Part shown: piece after piece, positions 57,079 through 64,000 of the stretch | Layout: every line of letters starts with the position of its first letter | Numbering within the stretch: position 1 is the stretch's first letter | Assembly (NCBI GenBank): GCA_018814875.1 | Contig: JAHIYH010000031.1 | Coordinates: 111,510 to 175,509 of the forward strand | Reading direction: 5' to 3' | Length of the DNA: 64,000 bases | Source of the DNA: Patescibacteria group bacterium | Lineage (GTDB): Bacteria > Patescibacteriota > Gracilibacteria > Peribacterales > Peribacteraceae | Made by a program: the position numbers and the translations under genes | The notes under the pieces: generated by a model | What the model was told of the DNA's origin: nothing | Databases searched by the model: none | The model's input: only the letters and a program-made list of their open reading frames with translations

Positions 57079-57978
57079 ATGCAACAATATCTAACTTTGC
57101 TCAGCAAGCTTGTAAACGAAGGTGTCCGAAAGGATGACCGAACGGGCACAGGGACCCTCAGTCTCTTTGGATATCAGATGCGTTTTGATCTCCAGGAGGG
57201 ATTTCCATTGCTTACAACCAAGAAGGTCTACCACCGTGGGATCACACACGAGCTGTTGTGGTTTTTGAAGGGTGATACCAACATCAAGTACCTGGTCGAT
57301 CGCAATGTGCGCATCTGGAACGAGTGGCCATACGAAGGGTACAAGGCAAGCAGAGAATTCCAGGGCGAAACACTCGAGGAGTTCGTCGAAAAAATCAAAG
57401 AGGATGATGCATTCGCACAAAAGTGGGGCGACTTGGGTCCTGTGTATGGTAAACAGTGGATAAGATGGACCGGAAAGAATGGAGAAGAAATTAATCAGAT
57501 AAAGAATGTGATTGGTGAAATCAAAAATAATCCAAATTCCCGTAGATTGCTTGTAAGTGGTTGGAATGTTGCCGACATTCAAGAGCTCATTCATGGGAAA
57601 AGCTCTGCGCCACCGCTTTGTCACACGGTTTTCCAGTTCTATGTTCTTAATGGACGCCTGAGTTGTCAGCTGTATCAGCGCAGTGCGGATGTATTCCTCG
57701 GTGTCCCGTTCAACATTGCATCCTATAGTTTGCTTACACACATGATTGCACAGGAATGTGGGCTAGAAGTGGGCGAATTCATACACACGTTTGGTGATGC
57801 GCATTTGTATCTTAATCATATGGATCAGGCACTGACACAATTGGAGCGTGAGACACGTCCACTCCCTAAACTCAAGTTAAATCCAGATGTGAAGTCGGTC
57901 TTTGATTTTGCTTTCGAAGATATTGAGGTGCTGAACTACGATCCGCACCCTGCAATTAAAGCTCCGATTGCAGTTTAA
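57079..57978 (+). CDS. thyA: thymidylate synthase
   Basis: 299 residues. [57 protein letters not shown] with nucleophile Cys, and [20 protein letters not shown] followed by [15 protein letters not shown]. Makes dTMP from dUMP with methylene-THF. An internal stretch of about 90 residues ([40 protein letters not shown]) is the usual longer version. folA follows immediately, recycling the DHF it produces. Confidence 0.97.
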   Translation: MQQYLTLLSKLVNEGVRKDDRTGTGTLSLFGYQMRFDLQEGFPLLTTKKVYHRGITHELLWFLKGDTNIKYLVDRNVRIWNEWPYEGYKASREFQGETLEEFVEKIKEDDAFAQKWGDLGPVYGKQWIRWTGKNGEEINQIKNVIGEIKNNPNSRRLLVSGWNVADIQELIHGKSSAPPLCHTVFQFYVLNGRLSCQLYQRSADVFLGVPFNIASYSLLTHMIAQECGLEVGEFIHTFGDAHLYLNHMDQALTQLERETRPLPKLKLNPDVKSVFDFAFEDIEVLNYDPHPAIKAPIAV

Positions 57979-57992
57979 CGTTGTCAATGCGA

Positions 57993-58019
57993 GTCATGGT
58001 TCGACGAGCTCACCATGAC
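57993..58019. repeat. REP-like hairpin GTCATGGT...ACCATGAC
   Basis: 8-bp stem with an 11-nt loop (TCGACGAGCTC). The GGTGAGCTCGTCGAACC sequence is typical of a repeat family seen widely in environmental genomes. Sits in the thyA-folA junction and may provide part of the folA promoter (TACAGT 58024-58029). Confidence 0.65.
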
Positions 58020-58035
58020 ACGTTACAGTATGTCT

Positions 58036-58524
58036 ATGAAAGTCTCCCTTGTAGCAGCGGCGTCCGAAAACAATGTCATCGGCAAAGATGGCGGCATCCC
58101 TTGGGACTTACCAGATGACTTCAAGCATTTTCATGATGCAACAGAAGGCAAACCCATCATCATGGGACGAAAGACGCATGAATCTATTGGGCGTGTGCTT
58201 CCTGGTCGTAAGAATATAGTGATCACACGGCAGGATATGGAGATTGAAGGATGTGAAGTAGTGCATTCCATCGAAGAAGCACTTGAACTTGTTAAAGATG
58301 AACCGGAAGTTGCTGTGATTGGAGGAGGGGAGATCTATAAACAAGCTTTGCCACATGCAAACATCATTGACCTGACAAGAGTTCATACGACTATCGAGGG
58401 TGGTAATGCGTTCTTCCCAGAATTTAGTGAGGATGAGTGGGAGATCTTGTCATCTATTAAACATGACGCAGATGAGAGGCATGCGATTCCTTTTACCTTC
58501 TATTTGTACAAGCGGAAATCATAG
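58036..58524 (+). CDS. folA: dihydrofolate reductase
   Basis: 162 residues from ATG 58036 (ATG 58030 or 58015 are alternatives). VSLVAAASENNVIGKDGGIP with WDLPDDFKHF (catalytic Asp in 'W.LP.D...F'), IIMGRKTHESIGRVLPGRKN and AVIGGGEIYKQALPHANIID. Reduces DHF to THF with NADPH. The start at 58036 is 6 nt after TACAGT. Confidence 0.95.
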   Translation: MKVSLVAAASENNVIGKDGGIPWDLPDDFKHFHDATEGKPIIMGRKTHESIGRVLPGRKNIVITRQDMEIEGCEVVHSIEEALELVKDEPEVAVIGGGEIYKQALPHANIIDLTRVHTTIEGGNAFFPEFSEDEWEILSSIKHDADERHAIPFTFYLYKRKS

Positions 58525-58535
58525 TAAACGAAGCC

Positions 58536-58618
58536 AAAAGTCATGGCTCTTAGCTACGGGTGTTTAATTATTTGTTATCTATAAGCCAAAAAGTGATGGT
58601 AGTCACACTTTTCGTGGC
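58536..58618. repeat. imperfect hairpin region after folA
   Basis: GAAGCCAAAAGTCATGGCTC and AAGCCAAAAAGTGATGG, with ACACTTTTCGTGGCT on the right. Word-like doubling (AAGCCAAAA) with partial complement. Confidence 0.5.
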
Positions 58619-58661
58619 TCTTTGATTGTTCTTCTTAAATCAATAAGTATGCTTATGGCAG

Positions 58662-59282
58662 ATGGAATCACTAGAACAAGCACGGGCAATATATTCAGAG
58701 GTTGTTGATGGGCAGAGTACAACTGCTGGTGAAATTGCGCGTGAGCTTCAAGTATGTGCTGATGAAGTACGTCTAGGAACCGCCGAAGTGTTGGAAAGTG
58801 ATGCATCAGGAGAATCAGAGGAAGTTGCAAGATATTTGGAGCAAGCAGGAAATGACTTGCGTAGTGTGCTTACAAAAGGAGATCCAACAATTAAAGAACT
58901 TCCAAGTGGAGTGGCAGGCCAGGCGCAGCTTGATTCAAATATGATAGAAATTGATCCACACAGTATTCAATCGGATAGCGGAAGGATCATCGATAAGAAA
59001 GTAGCAGAGAATGTTCGTGATCATGAGATCGAGCACACAAAGCAATCTGCAAATGCAGATGCATCTGGGATTGAGGTAAATGGGAATAAATTCAATGAGC
59101 GTCAGATTCGTGAGGCTGCAGCTATTAGCGTCCAGACCGAAACCAGTTTCCTGTCTTCTGAGTACAAACAAATCATGGCATCATTTCCTATGGATGCAGT
59201 GGATCGGGTACTTGTACGGGAGGGTAAATTTAGAGATTTAGAAAAAAAGAAAAATGGTTCTGAGTTTGCGCAGGCAGCTTAG
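58662..59282 (+). CDS. hypothetical protein with HEIEH zinc-metallopeptidase-like motif
   Basis: 206 residues, no signal peptide seen. The first 75 residues are acidic and helical (ESLEQARAIYSEVVDGQSTT, EVARYLEQAGNDLRSVLTKG). At 121-125 is HEIEH within VRDHEIEHTKQSAN, preceded by NMIEIDPHSIQ, the strand-then-HExxH order of small zinc metallopeptidases. A later Glu/His ligand is not obvious; the following helix QIREAAAISVQTETSF has several candidate acids. TTGATT-17-AAGTAT precedes. I do not recognise a family. Confidence 0.6.
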   Translation: MESLEQARAIYSEVVDGQSTTAGEIARELQVCADEVRLGTAEVLESDASGESEEVARYLEQAGNDLRSVLTKGDPTIKELPSGVAGQAQLDSNMIEIDPHSIQSDSGRIIDKKVAENVRDHEIEHTKQSANADASGIEVNGNKFNERQIREAAAISVQTETSFLSSEYKQIMASFPMDAVDRVLVREGKFRDLEKKKNGSEFAQAA

Positions 59283-59296
59283 TAGTAGAGAATACT

Positions 59297-61744
59297 CTAT
59301 TGTTCACTCGATGATGCTTCTGGAATTTCTTCTTTAGGATTCTTCACCCCAAACAATTCCGTATTCTCAGCAAGTGGCGATTTGGCAATGCGATTAAGTA
59401 ACCACTTTGTCACAACAATTGCAGAGAACATAGAGATCAAGACTCCCATTCCAAGTGTTGCAGCAAATCCACGGACGATAGATGTTCCAATTAAGAACAG
59501 GACCACACACGTAATGAATGTAGAAACATTCCCATCGCGAATACTTGGCCATGCTTTTTGGAATCCTGTATCCACAGCAGTCGTAAAGAGTTTTCCTTTT
59601 CTTAGTTCTTCTTTGATACGTTCAAAGATCAGGATGTTTGCATCAACAGCCATACCAATACTAAGTATGATTCCTGCCATACCAGCGAGCGTGAGAACAA
59701 TGAACTGTCCTGAGAATAGGAACAACGGAACCTTCAATAATGCTAAGAAGATCACAGCGTACACACACAGTGCCAAGTCTGCGATTAATCCCAGCAACCT
59801 GTATATCAGTATCATAAAGAACATGAGGATTGCGATACCGATTAGCGCTGCCTTTACAGATTTTTGCAAAGCCTGTGCTCCGAGTGTCGCTTCCACAGTT
59901 CTTTGTCCTGATAGGTAAATAGGAGCGGGGATAGCGCCGGTATTCAGATCTACAGCCAGATTCTTTGCTTCTTCGAAGTTCTGGCTTCCTGTGATTACAG
60001 CAACACCACCTGCGATTTCGGTCTGCACTGTAGGTGCTGATACCAGATTTCCTCCTACGAAGATCGCAATGCGCTTTCCGACGTTGTTCTTTGTAAGCTC
60101 ATGGAAAAGCTCTCCTCCTTCTGAATCAAAAGTGATTTGTACGACTGGAATATTCGTAGTTGGATCGAGTGTTACAGTTGCAGAACGGAAGTGCTTTCCA
60201 TCGAGTGTTGTGTCCTTCCATCCGGTTGGGAGCAACGAGAAGAAGAGTGATCGGATTGTAAGAGCATCCTCCTCACGCTCGATCTTGTTGGTCTCTACAT
60301 CTGTTGCTAGTGCATCCGCACGTTCAAAGGCTCCTTCTCCACTGATAGTTAATGCATCATAAGTGACGAGGTCTGGCTTCTTCTCGGGTGCTCGGTTGGA
60401 CATGATCAGATGATATCCAAACTGTGTTTCAGTAGGGTCACTTACTTCTCCTTCTGAAAGATCGAACGAAACTGCTTCGAATGCAGGTACCATAGTGCCG
60501 CGTCCAAACTCTCCCAAACTTCCACCTTCTACGTTAGAAGGCCCATCAGAGTATTCTCTAGCGAGATCTGCAAAACTTTCACCTCCATCAATTCTTGTTT
60601 TAAGTTCCTTAGTTAGTGCGAGTGCTTCGCTGGCAGTGCGGGTTACGGATTCATCAGCAGAAAGCGCTCCTTCGAATGCAATCAAGATGTGACTTGCTTC
60701 CATCACTTCGCTTCCTTCGGTTCTAGATTTAAGGAAAAGAATCTGTGCCTCATTTTCATCAGCGGCAACTGGTTGGATGTCACCAATACTCATTTCCAAT
60801 AGTGCATTTTGAACAACACCTTCTTCTGTAATAGAAACATTCTCAAGTGCTTGGTATGTCGCCCCTTCTTCGATATTCGCGAGATGTTCCAAGGCGAGTG
60901 TTGGATTGATTATAACTCGTCCTTTGAGTTCGCGTGGCTTTATTACTTCGCTAATGAAGATACCTGGAATTTCTTTGATTGTTACACGCCCTTCATCATC
61001 ACGCTCAGGAATACTAAGTGATCCCTCAATTTTCTGAACCCCAGAAGTTGCATCCATCTCCCATAGCTTCTCTAAACCACTGTTTAACTCATCATAGAAG
61101 TATGCTCGTTCATTTTCGAATCCAGTTCCAAGTTCATCACTCATATCTTCACCTACAACCGCGAGTGTTTCTCCTGCTTTGATGCGATCGATGACATTAT
61201 CTGCGCTTTTGCGTACTTCGGAGTCATATTCCTCTGTCGCTTCGGTAAATTCCTCTTTGAATTCCAACTTAATAGTCTTTCCAACTGTGTTGATGCACGC
61301 CTGAGTATCCACAACTCCCGGACATTCCACCAAAAGATGCTTCTCGTCTCCTATATAAGAAGGAGTAATGACGGCCTCGCTCACACCCAGTGCATTGATT
61401 CTTCGTTCTAACACGGTGCGAATTGCTTCCACAATACCGCGTTGCTGATCTTCGATTGCGAGCATTTGTGAGCGCAGCCCTGCAATTTTATCAGCAGAAG
61501 CATCTTGGTTTTCCATATCTTCAATCTGTTGTTTTAAGCTTTCAACTTGTTCGAGCATTTCTCGTTCAGAAATACGGAAGTCCAGCTGTGTGCCGCCTAC
61601 CAAGTCCAGCCCGTAGTGTAGTTTTGCAATCTGTAGAAAAGATGGAACAAACTGTCGTTTGTTCTGTGGCAATGCAGTAATAATTACCAATACAGCAATA
61701 ACGATAGTAAGAATTGGCCAAGTGCGCGAACGTTTCATTGCCAT
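59297..61744 (-). CDS. secD: protein translocase subunit SecD with inserted parvulin (PPIase) domain
   Basis: 815 residues against about 450-620 in typical SecD. TM1 (11-27) and LHYGLDLVGGTQLDFRI open it, and P1 base/head parts follow (ERRINALGVSEAVIT). At about 349-452 is a complete parvulin rotamase domain: MEASHILIAF, LAREYSDGPSNVEGGSLGEF, GRGTMVPAFEAVSFDLSEGE and QFGYHLI. Then the rest of P1 (VVQITFDSEGGELFHELT) and TM2-6 with GIILSIGMAVDANILIFERI. Uses ion flow to pull translocated chains; the PPIase would act on them as they emerge. SecF is not in the window. Confidence 0.94.
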   Translation of the reverse strand: MAMKRSRTWPILTIVIAVLVIITALPQNKRQFVPSFLQIAKLHYGLDLVGGTQLDFRISEREMLEQVESLKQQIEDMENQDASADKIAGLRSQMLAIEDQQRGIVEAIRTVLERRINALGVSEAVITPSYIGDEKHLLVECPGVVDTQACINTVGKTIKLEFKEEFTEATEEYDSEVRKSADNVIDRIKAGETLAVVGEDMSDELGTGFENERAYFYDELNSGLEKLWEMDATSGVQKIEGSLSIPERDDEGRVTIKEIPGIFISEVIKPRELKGRVIINPTLALEHLANIEEGATYQALENVSITEEGVVQNALLEMSIGDIQPVAADENEAQILFLKSRTEGSEVMEASHILIAFEGALSADESVTRTASEALALTKELKTRIDGGESFADLAREYSDGPSNVEGGSLGEFGRGTMVPAFEAVSFDLSEGEVSDPTETQFGYHLIMSNRAPEKKPDLVTYDALTISGEGAFERADALATDVETNKIEREEDALTIRSLFFSLLPTGWKDTTLDGKHFRSATVTLDPTTNIPVVQITFDSEGGELFHELTKNNVGKRIAIFVGGNLVSAPTVQTEIAGGVAVITGSQNFEEAKNLAVDLNTGAIPAPIYLSGQRTVEATLGAQALQKSVKAALIGIAILMFFMILIYRLLGLIADLALCVYAVIFLALLKVPLFLFSGQFIVLTLAGMAGIILSIGMAVDANILIFERIKEELRKGKLFTTAVDTGFQKAWPSIRDGNVSTFITCVVLFLIGTSIVRGFAATLGMGVLISMFSAIVVTKWLLNRIAKSPLAENTELFGVKNPKEEIPEASSSEQ

Positions 61745-61753
61745 AAGTAGATA

Positions 61754-62413
61754 TTAGTGTACACGGGTAAATGTTACGTAAGTTCCAACATTCACATCAT
61801 CGGCAAATATCTTTGCAAGCTCTGGGCTTGGGATACCAGCGATGATGATTTTGTCCTTAAATCCGCCTTCTTTGACTGTATGCATTGCTACCAGACCTCC
61901 ACGAGCGAAAATGCCCACCTTCTTTCCTTCGTTTTCTTCCAGCACCTTTTCCCACATTACTGCACCCTCATCTGTAAAGTTGATCTGAATAATTCCGATA
62001 CCTACTTCTACGGCTTCCGAATCTACCCACTTAATATTCTTTTCAGTGATTCCAGTTTCGCTAAAACGGCCGAACTGTTCATTCTCTATATCAGCTTCTT
62101 CATCTTCACCAGATTCGCGCATTACATGGAAGAGGATTGGTCTAGACAGATTATCTGCCAGAGTTTCTATTGTATCCTTATTCTTCAATGTTACGATAAT
62201 TCTTTTTCCATCTCCTTCATCTGTAGTGGATATAGTAGGAATCTCTTCTTCAAGTGCGAATGCCATGCGCTCTATTACATTCTCACTTGTAGTGGCGAGT
62301 ATGCTCTTTTTAGTAAGATCGTCCGTGCTGAATGTTAAATCCAGTGTCAGTGAAGATCGTGCACATCCGGTAAGAAGGAGTAATGCCGCTGATGAGAGGA
62401 GAATTTTCTTCAT
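61754..62413 (-). CDS. lipoprotein with SecD-P1-like domain
   Basis: 219 residues. MKKILLSSAALLLLTGCARS is a lipoprotein signal (LLTGC). The remainder parallels the SecD periplasmic P1 domain: IIQINFTDEGAVMWEKVLEE, GKKVGIFARGGLVAMHTVKE and SPELAKIFADDVNVGTYV align with IQITFDSEGGELFHEL, GKRIAIFVGGNLVSAPTVQT and EEAKNLAVDLNTGAIP of the adjacent SecD. It has no membrane channel part. It probably arose from SecD and works with it on the outer face of the membrane. Located just upstream of secD in the same direction (9 nt gap). Confidence 0.82.
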   Translation of the reverse strand: MKKILLSSAALLLLTGCARSSLTLDLTFSTDDLTKKSILATTSENVIERMAFALEEEIPTISTTDEGDGKRIIVTLKNKDTIETLADNLSRPILFHVMRESGEDEEADIENEQFGRFSETGITEKNIKWVDSEAVEVGIGIIQINFTDEGAVMWEKVLEENEGKKVGIFARGGLVAMHTVKEGGFKDKIIIAGIPSPELAKIFADDVNVGTYVTFTRVH

Positions 62414-62483
62414 AAATACGTTGGGATGAGTCTACAAACCTACCACCTTTGAAGCAATCTACTTTCTGATCTACTTTTTTATA

Positions 62484-62632
62484 ATCCATTGTTCCATTGT
62501 TACCATGGATATCTTCCTCGGTTTCCTCATATAGATCTGATATTCCTATCTCAGGAACATTGTTCTATTGTTCGCAAGCGAGAAGCATGCCTGTTGCCAC
62601 TTTAGAACAATGGAGCAATGGAACAATATAGG
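62484..62632. repeat. word hairpin (CCATTGTTCC / GGAACAAT) with TTCGCAAGCGA loop
   Basis: TCCATTGTTCCATTGTTACC and AACATTGTTCTATTG on the left; TAGAACAATGGAGCAATGGA and ACAAT on the right. Contains TTCGCAAGCGAGAAGC and TTGCCACTTTAGAACAAT, matching the element at 3430-3520 in reverse orientation. Confidence 0.82.
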
Positions 62633-62639
62633 AGCAGTA

Positions 62640-63698
62640 TTAGTCTTGCATCAACCTCGTATTCTCTCGAATCATCTTCCCCTCCAAATCCACTCCTTTT
62701 AGCTCACAATGATGATCTAGGATGCAATTTGTGATCTCACAGTCTTCTACTATGCAATCTTCGAACAGAACTACATTTTTGAGCGTGCTATTAGATACTT
62801 TAGAGCGCGATCCTAGAACGACGCTTCCTTCAGTCTGTGATTCTTGAATATCAGCTCCTTCTTCCTTTATAACTTGATTACCAACGAGCGCTTTGGTTGC
62901 TTCCAGATATGCTTCGAAAGATCCGATATCGAACCATGGTTCTGTGAATGTGAAGCATTCAACTGCAACGTGCTTATTCCCACCTTCGTTGCAGCTTCGG
63001 CGGGCCGGCGCTGGTTCGCTTATTCGTTTGTTGCGACGTAGGATTTCTTCAAAAATACCCCCAACGTTATCGGGATGCTCCTTGGAATATTCCACAAGAA
63101 TAGGAAGGGTCGTGTTTGGCAGGATGGAACATCCAGTTGAGACTAGTGTTGATTTTGGATCAAGTGGTTTTTCTTCGAATGCTGAAACGGTAAATGTTGC
63201 GCGTTGCGCGTTGCGCGTTGTCTGCCCGTCCAGAAGGCGCGCGCGTTCGTCAAGGATAACTGTTCCAAATGCTTTTGCACGATCTAGATTCCGGATGTCA
63301 TGTGCGGCAAGCAATGGGTTTGATTGATATGTTTTGAGGAATTCAGATAAATCAAATCCGATGTAGTTATCTCCTGTAAGTAGAAGTATGTCCTCATCGA
63401 TCTTTGTATCGGTAATCCATTTAGCAACAGCACCAAGTGCGCCAAGTTTCTGGTCATCATGGTTACTATCTTCGATCAGAATTTCGATGCCTGTTCTATC
63501 CAGACCATTCTTCCACTCCTCGAATCCTTTTTTAAAGACTGCGTTGGTACTGATGGTTATAGGAATGCCCTCTGGAATCTTATCCACTATATGTGTTAGG
63601 ATTGGCTTTCCAGCAAGAGGAAGCAGAGGTTTAGCCCTCTTCTCTGTAAGAGGCCAGAGTCTGGTTGCAAAGCCGCCGGCGAGAATAAATGCTTTCAT
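62640..63698 (-). CDS. NDP-sugar nucleotidyltransferase
   Basis: 352 residues from ATG 63698. MKAFILAGGFATRLWPLTEK is the nucleotide-binding GG.GTRL.P.T..., then KPLLPLAGKPILTHIV, LLLTGDNYIGFDLSEF (Mg2+ Asp) and EEKPLDPKSTLVSTGC. A left-handed beta helix at the C-terminus (VVLGSRSKVSNSTLKNVVLF, EDCEITNCILDHHCELKG) suggests a mannose-1-phosphate guanylyltransferase or glucose-1-phosphate thymidylyltransferase type. TTRNAQRATF stems from GCGTTGC words (63197-63222) and SEPAPARRSCNEGG from REP-like sequence (62985-63020). Confidence 0.9.
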   Translation of the reverse strand: MKAFILAGGFATRLWPLTEKRAKPLLPLAGKPILTHIVDKIPEGIPITISTNAVFKKGFEEWKNGLDRTGIEILIEDSNHDDQKLGALGAVAKWITDTKIDEDILLLTGDNYIGFDLSEFLKTYQSNPLLAAHDIRNLDRAKAFGTVILDERARLLDGQTTRNAQRATFTVSAFEEKPLDPKSTLVSTGCSILPNTTLPILVEYSKEHPDNVGGIFEEILRRNKRISEPAPARRSCNEGGNKHVAVECFTFTEPWFDIGSFEAYLEATKALVGNQVIKEEGADIQESQTEGSVVLGSRSKVSNSTLKNVVLFEDCIVEDCEITNCILDHHCELKGVDLEGKMIRENTRLMQD

Positions 63699-63864
63699 TG
63701 TATACATACAGGGTAGTTATCTTGAGCAAGCGAGACTCACACTGAGCTTAGTCGAAGTGCGAGGATGAAGGCATGCATCGTTGAAGAATTGTACTGGAAT
63801 GCTGCGAGAGAAACACAAAAAAGGGGTCAAAAGAGACGAGCTAAGTTAATAAGTTTTTCTTTCA

Positions 63865-63890
63865 TTCTTTTTTGAACGATCAAAAAAGAA
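63865..63890. repeat. 11-bp hairpin TTCTTTTTTGA...TCAAAAAAGAA
   Basis: Perfect 11-bp stem with loop ACGA, AT-rich, bidirectional-terminator-like. Immediately upstream of the candidate tmRNA. Confidence 0.6.
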
Positions 63891-64000
63891 CCATCCTTCG
63901 ACAGTTCGATGATACTCACTGCAGGCAAGTTCAGGACAAGAAAAAAATCGTTGGCAAACGCAGACTCGCTCGTCGCATAATACTTCTCTTGCGGTGTAGC
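63891..64000 (+). ncRNA. ssrA: candidate tmRNA, 5' part with tag ORF (cut by window end)
   Basis: AAAAAAATCGTTGGCAAACG followed by CAGACTCGCTCGTCGCATAA resembles the resume region and tag of tmRNA (compare A-rich leader, then GCAAACGAC in E. coli). Reading from GCA gives the peptide ANADSLVA and a TAA. An upstream TTCGACAG (63897-63904) could be the conserved 5' motif. Against it, the expected G-rich 5' end is not obvious, the TTCGAC...TTCAGGACAAG part resembles a REP repeat, and the 3' half with the tRNA-like acceptor lies outside the window. Confidence 0.42.

Larger units (their letters stand above)
63708..64000. other. intergenic end of the window
   Basis: No protein gene is supported. 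Has REP-like ACTGAGCTTAGTCGAAGTGC (about 63741-63762), the hairpin 63865-63890 and the possible tmRNA start. Confidence 0.4.

Noticed and set aside
57091..57741. 216-codon antisense frame inside thyA
   Set aside because: Shadow of a clearly coding gene; no start signal or family pattern.
59382..59918. 178-codon antisense frame inside secD
   Set aside because: Codon-bias shadow of secD.
1..64000. CRISPR array
   Set aside because: Tandem words have 7-12 nt units without unique spacers, and no cas genes are present.
1..64000. UGA recoding (Gracilibacteria/SR1 code)
   Set aside because: prfB frameshift at UGA and normal genes ending in TGA, for example bL28.

Overview
The window looks like chromosome from a candidate-phyla-radiation (Patescibacteria) bacterium, most plausibly of the Peregrinibacteria type. 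This is inference from gene content, since no rRNA is present. The clues are tightly packed single-copy housekeeping genes, a V/A-type ATPase instead of an F-type one, a KorAB 2-oxoacid:ferredoxin oxidoreductase, independent phosphoglycerate mutase, several small proteins of unknown family, and very frequent start codons only 6-11 nt behind a -10 box with no ribosome binding site. UGA is a normal stop here: prfB carries its classic frameshift at UGA and several genes end in TGA. Gracilibacteria-type recoding is therefore excluded.

Layout. 1-6.1 kb: cell-surface genes (a cut GT-B glycosyltransferase, a GT4 glycosyltransferase, an ArsR repressor between two near-identical palindromes, and a carbamoyltransferase cassette of DUF5989, SxtJ-like protein, carbamoyltransferase and SGNH hydrolase). 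6-9 kb: M50 protease, bL28, a Phd/Doc toxin-antitoxin pair and a GGQ ribosome-rescue factor. 9.3-11.9 kb: an unusual three-gene cassette (GTP cyclohydrolase II fused to a nucleotidyltransferase, a 2H phosphoesterase and a HAD phosphatase). 12-14.9 kb: recombinase remnants, a Sel1 lipoprotein, tRNA-Ser(CGA) and a 56-residue histone-fold protein. 15-19.2 kb: prfB, a PilN/PilO-like pair, infC-rpmI-rplT. 19.8-30.1 kb: a complete V/A-ATPase operon whose rotor keeps the Na+ ligands. 30-36.8 kb: Nif3-like protein, receiver protein, flavodoxin, KorAB, GT2. 36.9-47.6 kb: trmD, small transporter, DUF167, WecG, gpmI, UDP-GlcNAc 2-epimerase-like, O-antigen ligase-like, guaA. 47.8-54.2 kb: sigma factor with a FecR-type membrane partner, efp, gatB, def, DnaQ-like exonuclease. 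54.4-64 kb: nth, a DipZ-like thiol protein, thyA-folA, a HEIEH protein, SecD with an embedded parvulin domain, a SecD-P1-like lipoprotein, a sugar nucleotidyltransferase, and possibly the start of tmRNA.

The most striking feature is not a gene. Nearly every intergenic gap holds a 'word hairpin': a 7-12 nt word tandemly repeated two to five times, a short loop, then the reverse complement of the same words. The same vocabulary recurs at unlinked loci (for example AAGTTCC, GGTCGAAA, TTATTTCG, CAATCAA, GGGCTA, TTGACAA, CATTGTTC). The words also sit in frame inside conserved enzymes such as GuaA, V-ATPase subunit A, carbamoyltransferase, KorA, TrmD and the epimerase, mostly where the families have loops, and they form the C-terminal ends of deformylase and the DUF167 protein. 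This looks like an active, uncharacterised process that spreads or regenerates short words.
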